A DNA stretch of 35,619 nt from an uncultured Oscillospiraceae bacterium (lineage in GTDB: Bacteria > Bacillota > Clostridia > Oscillospirales > Oscillospiraceae). The DNA lies in assembly GCA_910588045.1 (NCBI GenBank), contig CAJUPS010000027.1:1-35619 (forward strand), in the 5' to 3' direction. A program made the position numbers and the translations under genes. The notes under the pieces were generated by a model. That model did not search any database. It was not told the DNA's origin and saw nothing but the letters and a program-made list of their open reading frames with translations. Below are positions 31,584 through 35,619 of the stretch, piece by piece (within the stretch, counting starts at the first letter, position 1; every line of letters begins with the position of its first letter).

Positions 31584-32096
31584 ATGGGCGTATTGACAAC
31601 AGAGGAGGTGGCCAGCCTCTACCGGCGGCACGCGGGCATGGTCTATCAAATCAGCCTGATGCTGCTGAAAAACGCGCCCGACGCGGAGGACGCCGTCCAG
31701 ACCGTGTTCCGCAGGGCGATGGAGCGGGAGAAGCCCTTCGATGGTCCGGACCACGAGAGGGCCTGGCTCATCGTCACCGCCCGGAACGAGTGCAAAAACC
31801 AGCTGCGGCACTGGTGGCGCACGAAACGGGCGGACGTGGAATCGCTGGACGCCCTGGCCTGGGAGCAGCCGGGGGATGGGGCGCTGTGGGACATGATCCT
31901 GGGTCTCCCGGAGCACGAGAAGACGGCGCTGTACCTCCACTACTACCAGGGGTACAGCACCGGAGAGACGGCGGAGCTGATGGGCAGCAGGCCGTCCACC
32001 GTGCGGTCCTGGCTGTGCAGGGCCCGCCGCAAATTGAAGATTTTATTGGAGGAGGACGGCGAGTATGGAGAAAAACGAACTGAACCGGGTGTTTGA
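31584..32096 (+). CDS. ECF-type RNA polymerase sigma-70 factor
   Basis: 170 residues. Region 2 is visible as LYRRHAGMVYQISLMLLKNAPDAEDAVQTVFRRAMER (about 12-50) and the DNA-binding AWLIVTARNECKNQLRHWW. Region 4 is LPEHEKTALYLHYYQGYSTGETAELMGSRPSTVRSWLCRARRKLKILL (about 108-155). Region 3 is missing, as in all ECF factors. An exceptionally strong AGGAGGTGATC site precedes the ATG. It overlaps the anti-sigma-like gene by 32 bases, a tight coupling typical of sigma/anti-sigma pairs. The regulon cannot be read here beyond likely self-activation. Confidence 0.95.
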   Translation: MGVLTTEEVASLYRRHAGMVYQISLMLLKNAPDAEDAVQTVFRRAMEREKPFDGPDHERAWLIVTARNECKNQLRHWWRTKRADVESLDALAWEQPGDGALWDMILGLPEHEKTALYLHYYQGYSTGETAELMGSRPSTVRSWLCRARRKLKILLEEDGEYGEKRTEPGV

Positions 32097-32955
32097 CCAG
32101 GTGAAGCTCTCCCCAGAGCGGGAGGAGGCCATGCTGGCGGACCTTCTGAGCGAAAAAAAGGAGGTTTCGAGCATGAAGCAGACAAATAGCAGGCACGGGA
32201 TTCGGTTGGCGGTCCTTGTGGCGGCAGCGCTGGTGGTGGTGCTGGCAGGGACGGCAGTGGGCGTGGGATACTTCGGGCGGCTGGAGGTTTCCCCCATTGG
32301 GGGTGATTACGAAAACGGATACGAGGTGACGGGCGCGTTTGAAAATGTTCCGGTGGAGCTGCTGTCCGAGGAGGTGCGGGCGCGGGCCGCGGAGATGCAC
32401 AAAGGGAGTGAGGACCTGACCTTTGGCTCTTGGTCGGAGGCGGAGGCATACCTTGGCCTGGAGATTGCCAGCAACCCCATGCTGGAGGAGATGGCAAATT
32501 CAGAGTGGACGCCCCTCCACGAATGTGACGCCAAGCCTGAGGACCTTCAATATTGTGACGTTCATATGGTCTACAGCTTGGATCAGCCGAGTCAGATCAT
32601 GCTGCACGCCGACTATTTCGGCGACTATTTTGCGGAAGGCCCCTTTGGCGTCAACGTGTTCGCGGCCCTTCGGGTAAAGGCTCCGGGACAAGAGGATGTA
32701 CCCTTTACCTTCGGTATGAAGAACATCAAGAATGTCAGCGAAGAAAAATATGTGACACCCAGCGGCATGGAGGTCACGATCATTACCCGTGATGCCCCGA
32801 TGCACAGTATGGACGGAACCACCTTTCAGCAGTCCTCTTATATCGCACATTTCGCACTGAACAACGCTGTGTTCGTAGTCTGTACGAATTTCGGCGAAGA
32901 AACCGCGGATTCCGCGCTGCACCTGCTGAAGCAGGTGCTGGACGCCTACGAATAA
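32065..32955 (+). CDS. Membrane-anchored anti-sigma-factor-like protein (DUF4367-type)
   Basis: 296 residues. A cytoplasmic N-terminal segment (about 1-44, LNRVFDQVKLSPEREEAMLADLL), which would bind the sigma factor, precedes one membrane helix (about 47-70, LAVLVAAALVVVLAGTAVGVGYF) and a large extracytoplasmic domain. The C-terminal part (GMEVTIITRDAPMHSMDGTTFQQSSYIAHFALNNAVFVVCTNFG, then LKQVLDAYE) has the pattern of DUF4367 domains found in Clostridia sigma/anti-sigma pairs. The ATG has a GGAGGAGG site inside the sigma gene. The second half is noticeably more AT-rich. A zinc-binding HxxxCxxC motif is not present. Confidence 0.8.
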   Translation: MEKNELNRVFDQVKLSPEREEAMLADLLSEKKEVSSMKQTNSRHGIRLAVLVAAALVVVLAGTAVGVGYFGRLEVSPIGGDYENGYEVTGAFENVPVELLSEEVRARAAEMHKGSEDLTFGSWSEAEAYLGLEIASNPMLEEMANSEWTPLHECDAKPEDLQYCDVHMVYSLDQPSQIMLHADYFGDYFAEGPFGVNVFAALRVKAPGQEDVPFTFGMKNIKNVSEEKYVTPSGMEVTIITRDAPMHSMDGTTFQQSSYIAHFALNNAVFVVCTNFGEETADSALHLLKQVLDAYE

Positions 32956-32963
32956 GATGAAGA

Positions 32964-32993
32964 CCCCGGCCCGGGCGTACGCCCGGGCCGGGG
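32964..32993. terminator. Long perfect hairpin between convergent genes
   Basis: A 14-bp GC-only stem (32964-32977 with 32980-32993) with a TA loop, 8 bases past the anti-sigma gene stop and 8 bases past the antitoxin stop on the other strand. It probably ends both transcripts. Confidence 0.8.
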
Positions 32994-33001
32994 TTCGTAT
33001 T

Positions 33002-33346
33002 CTACAACCGGTCAACCAGGGAGTGATCCCCCTGAATCAGAAACATGAGCTTCTTTGCCGTGGGGGTGGGATTGCTCCTGCCGCTCTCCCATGCTTCCAC
33101 GGTACGGCGGGAGACGCCCAGCACAGCGGCAAAGTCCTTTTGCGTCATGGAAAGGGATTCCCGGATTTCCGCGACGTTTACCACCGGCAGGGAGCGTTTG
33201 CGCACGATGGCATCAGTTGTTCGCCCCTGGCTGTGGACAAGCGCCTCCTGCAAGCCCTCCATTACCCCGGCAAAGAAATCGACGTCTTCAAAGTTCTTTT
33301 TCACCTCTTCCGGCGTCAGGGAGGATTTGAATCTCAGTTCGTCCAT
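33002..33346 (-). CDS. HTH antitoxin (HigA/XRE-like)
   Basis: 114 residues. The N-terminal half (MDELRFKSSLTPEEVKKNFEDVDFFAGVMEGLQEALVHSQG) is a toxin-binding or dimerisation region. The C-terminal XRE helix-turn-helix is VAEIRESLSMTQKDFAAVLGVSRRTVEAWESGRSNPTPTAKKLMFLI (about 60-108). The start at 33346 is chosen because GGAAGGAGT lies 7 bases upstream; a longer start at 33439 would overlap the toxin gene. It lies 4 bases after the toxin stop, the toxin-first order of HigBA modules. It probably represses the operon through the palindrome at 33695-33711. Confidence 0.88.
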   Translation of the reverse strand: MDELRFKSSLTPEEVKKNFEDVDFFAGVMEGLQEALVHSQGRTTDAIVRKRSLPVVNVAEIRESLSMTQKDFAAVLGVSRRTVEAWESGRSNPTPTAKKLMFLIQGDHSLVDRL

Positions 33347-33350
33347 AGGG

Positions 33351-33680
33351 TTACTCCTTCCGAATAGCGTCAATGACCGCGGCAATGGCCCTCTTCTGGT
33401 CAGGCGTGAGGTCCTCCTGTACATTCTTAGGATATGCAAACAGGAGGTACAGATTCTCTTTTTCGCATACGTCCAGATAGATGACTCTGCCTCCGCCGCG
33501 CTTTCCCCGTCCTTCCAACTGGATCCGCAGCTTTCTGGCTCCGCCGGTTCCCTCTATGACATCCCCCAGCTGCGGGTTCAGCAGCAGCATATCCTCCAAG
33601 GCCGTCAGGCTATCGTCATCCAGACCCATTGCCTTCCAGCAGCGGCGAAAAGAGCTTGTGTAGACAAATTTTCTCGTCAT
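33351..33680 (-). CDS. RelE/HigB-like toxin of a type II toxin-antitoxin module
   Basis: 109 residues, basic. The RelE/ParE fold pattern is visible: FVYTSSFRRCWKAMGLDDDSLTALEDMLLLNPQLGDVIEGTGGARKLRIQLEGRGKRGGGRVIYLDVCEKENLYLLFAYPKNVQEDLTPDQKRAIAAVI. The GARKLR and RGGGRVIYL strands and the LLFAYPKN strand are typical of HigB/RelE mRNA interferases, which cleave mRNA at the ribosome. Catalytic residues vary in this family, so activity is not proven. It is the first gene of the operon, with its own consensus promoter and palindromic operator just upstream. Confidence 0.9.
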   Translation of the reverse strand: MTRKFVYTSSFRRCWKAMGLDDDSLTALEDMLLLNPQLGDVIEGTGGARKLRIQLEGRGKRGGGRVIYLDVCEKENLYLLFAYPKNVQEDLTPDQKRAIAAVIDAIRKE

Positions 33681-33694
33681 ATAGGGAAACCTCT

Positions 33695-33744
33695 ATACGA
33701 TTTTATCGTATCCCCATTATACTTTGTTTTGCATCTGCTGTCAA
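33695..33744 (-). promoter_or_regulatory. Toxin-antitoxin promoter and palindromic operator
   Basis: On the minus strand: -35 TTGACA (33739-33744), a 17-base spacer, -10 TATAAT (33716-33721), both consensus. Four bases downstream is the perfect palindrome ATACGAT-aaa-ATCGTAT (33695-33711), placed over the expected transcription start. This is the usual site for antitoxin binding. Confidence 0.8.
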
Positions 33745-33751
33745 GCCTATC

Positions 33752-35619
33752 TCACAGCAATCTCATCTGCTCTCCGTCCTCCTCCTTGAGGATGGCCCCC
33801 GCTGCGGGGATGGTGCGGCAGCGGTAGCGGGGGAGGTTGGTGATGGAGGTGTCCTCCAGGTGCCTGACCTCGGACAAATGATACTTGGGTTTCAGGGTCA
33901 TGACCTGTACCCCCTGGGTGGTGCGGGTGGACTTGGGGGCGAGAAGCGCCGTGTTGAAAATCAGCGCTCTCGGCTCGGTGGAGTACAGGGCCAGCTCCCG
34001 GTCCTCCTTGAGATGCAGCAGCGCCGCCAGGGGGCTCTTGTCGCTGTAAGCCCCGGTGAGCTTCCGGCGGTTGGAGGTGGTGGCGTAGGCGGAGAGGTCC
34101 ACCCTTGCCGCCTTGCCGTTTTCAAAGAAGAACAGCAGGGCCCCAGAGTAGTCCCCCGGCAGGACCATGGACACTACGCTCTCGTCGGCATCCATGCCCA
34201 GTCTGGAGGGCAAATAGTCCCCCAGGGCGCTGGCCTTGGTGTCGGCGAACTCGCTCAGGCGGCACTTGTAGACCTGCTGGCGGTTGGTGAAGAACATGAC
34301 CTCGGCGCGGTTGGTGGTCTCGAAGGACTGACTGGGGCCGTCCTCCTCCTTGTACTTCTGCACGTCCGCCATGCGCAGGGACTGGGGGGTGATCTTCTTG
34401 AAGTAGCCGTGGCGGGAGAGGAACACCGTCACCGGGTAGTCGGGCGTCTCGTCCTCCTCGCTGAAGACGGTGATCTCGTGCTCGTAGACGATGGAGGTCC
34501 GGCGGGGCTGGGCGTACTTCTTCTTCACGTCCTCCAGCTCCTTGACGATGACCTTCTGGATCCGCCGGGGGTCGTTTACCAGGTCCTCCAGGTCCTCGAT
34601 CTCGTCCCGGAGGGCCTCGGTCTCCTGGACGCGCTTGAGGATATACTCCTTGTTGATGTTGCGCAGCTTGATCTCCGCCACGTACTCCGCCTGGATCTGG
34701 TCAATGCCGAAGCCGATCATCAGGTTGGGCACCACGTCGGCCTCGTTCTCCGTCTCCCGGATGATTCTGATGGCCTTGTCGATGTCCAGAAGGATCCGCT
34801 TGAGGCCCTTGAGGAGGTGGAGCTTGTCCTTCTTCTTGTTGAGGGTGAAGTACACCCGGCGGCGGACGCACCCGGTGCGCCAGGCGCACCACTCCTCCAG
34901 CAGCTCCCGGATGCCCAGGACCTTGGGGGTCCCGGCAATGAGGACGTTGAAGTTGCAGGAGATGGAGTCCTGGAGGGTGGTGGTCTTGTAGAGCTTGGCC
35001 ATGAGCTTCTCCGGGTCCACGCCCCGCTTGAGGTCGATGGTGAGCTTCAGGCCGTTGAGGTCCGTCTCGTCCCGCATGTCGGCCACTTCCTTGAGCTTCC
35101 CGGACTTGATGAGCTCCGCCACCTTGTCCAGAATGGCCTCCACGGTGGTGGTGTAGGGGATCTCGTAGATCTCCACCAGGTTCTCGCCCTTGACATAGCG
35201 GTACTTGCCGCGGATTTTGATGGAGCCCTTGCCGGTGCGGTAGACCTCCTCCATGGCGGACTGGTCGTAGATGACCTCGCCGCCGGTGGGAAAGTCGGGA
35301 CCCAGGAGGATGGAGGAGAGGCCGCAGTCCGGGTTCTTCAGGAAGGCGACCGTGGCGTTGCAGACCTCCCCCAAGTTGAATCCGCACAGCTGGCTGGCCA
35401 TGCCCACGGCAATGCCCTGGTTGGCGGAGACCAGGATATTGGGGTAGGTGGTGGGCAGCAGGGAGGGCTCCTTCATGGTGTTGTCGTAGTTGTCCACGAA
35501 GTCCACCGCGTCCTGGTCCAGGTCCCGGAAGAGCTCCTGACAGATGGGGGCCAGCTTGGCCTCGGTGTACCGGCTGGCGGCCCAGGCCATGTCCCGGGAG
35601 TAGACCTTGCCGAAGTTGC
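33752..35619 (-). CDS. Divergent type IIA topoisomerase subunit A (ParC/GyrA family), 5' end beyond the window
   Basis: About 622 residues are visible. Subunit A cuts and rejoins DNA; the catalytic tyrosine is in AASRYTEAKL (Tyr codon 35567-35569). The lead-in NFGKVYSRDMAWAASRYTEAKL differs from the usual GyrA sequence. LLPTTYPNILVSANQGIAVGMASQL and IYEIPYTTTVEAILDKVAELIKSGKL follow. Coiled-coil arms are at IIRETENEADVV and VQETEALRDEIEDLEDLV. The C-terminal region has propeller-like blades (VTVFLSRHGYFKKI, VMFFTNRQQVYKCRL, LLFFFENGKAARVDL), but no QRRGGKG GyrA box is visible. That favours a decatenating (ParC-like) paralogue over gyrase. The stop lies 8 bases from the toxin promoter. Confidence 0.85.
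   Translation of the reverse strand, partial: NFGKVYSRDMAWAASRYTEAKLAPICQELFRDLDQDAVDFVDNYDNTMKEPSLLPTTYPNILVSANQGIAVGMASQLCGFNLGEVCNATVAFLKNPDCGLSSILLGPDFPTGGEVIYDQSAMEEVYRTGKGSIKIRGKYRYVKGENLVEIYEIPYTTTVEAILDKVAELIKSGKLKEVADMRDETDLNGLKLTIDLKRGVDPEKLMAKLYKTTTLQDSISCNFNVLIAGTPKVLGIRELLEEWCAWRTGCVRRRVYFTLNKKKDKLHLLKGLKRILLDIDKAIRIIRETENEADVVPNLMIGFGIDQIQAEYVAEIKLRNINKEYILKRVQETEALRDEIEDLEDLVNDPRRIQKVIVKELEDVKKKYAQPRRTSIVYEHEITVFSEEDETPDYPVTVFLSRHGYFKKITPQSLRMADVQKYKEEDGPSQSFETTNRAEVMFFTNRQQVYKCRLSEFADTKASALGDYLPSRLGMDADESVVSMVLPGDYSGALLFFFENGKAARVDLSAYATTSNRRKLTGAYSDKSPLAALLHLKEDRELALYSTEPRALIFNTALLAPKSTRTTQGVQVMTLKPKYHLSEVRHLEDTSITNLPRYRCRTIPAAGAILKEEDGEQMRLL

Noticed and set aside
33347..33439. 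Longer antitoxin starting at 33439
   Set aside because: The extension overlaps the toxin gene in another frame, lacks a ribosome binding site and adds a non-conserved Arg-rich segment.

Overview
The window looks like chromosomal DNA from a fairly GC-rich member of the Clostridia, most likely Oscillospiraceae or a close relative (inference). The reasons are the gene set (Rex, ThiT under a TPP riboswitch, YitT, a YtrA-type GntR/ABC cassette, S-layer homology proteins, a divergent type IIA topoisomerase), strong AGGAGG ribosome binding sites, and sigma-A promoters with 17-base spacers. No tRNA, rRNA, CRISPR array, prophage or intact insertion sequence was found.

Layout. 1-1968 (minus strand): the start of pnp, then rpsO, then a polyferredoxin. 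2140-5940 (plus): an AT-richer small ORF, a 162-bp MITE-like element, a TPP riboswitch with thiT, then rex with a probable self-operator followed by an SLH protein, then a 73-residue protein that is 32% cysteine. 5941-6413 has no intact gene; it holds a transposase remnant and a run of perfect hairpins. 6414-10949 (minus): chemotaxis genes in transcription order cheA-cheW-cheR-cheB, with a possible sigma-28-type promoter. Divergent from these (11155-13521, plus) is a cassette of a FliK-C-like protein, a stand-alone FlhB C-terminal-domain protein and a PilZ protein. 13606-24172 (plus): two very large secreted S-layer-type proteins (2342 and 1153 residues). 24402-28701 (plus): yitT, a 29-residue membrane microprotein, a GntR regulator, an ABC ATPase and a permease.

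28702-29041 holds an unrecognised structured RNA candidate with a terminator, plus a 76-bp palindromic repeat, in front of proC and tsaD (plus). A GNAT acetyltransferase follows on the minus strand. Then come an ECF sigma factor with a membrane anti-sigma-like protein (plus), a HigBA-like toxin-antitoxin pair (minus), and a truncated divergent GyrA/ParC gene that runs off the right edge (minus).

How the parts fit. The middle of the window is devoted to sensing and the cell surface: a chemotaxis kinase core, flagellar-export-like domains, a c-di-GMP receptor and S-layer proteins. Base composition changes inside the large S-layer genes (about 15.3 to 21.5 kb), which suggests mosaic surface proteins. 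The observations I would follow first are the RNA before proC, the FliK/FlhB/PilZ cassette beside the che operon, and the cysteine-rich small protein.
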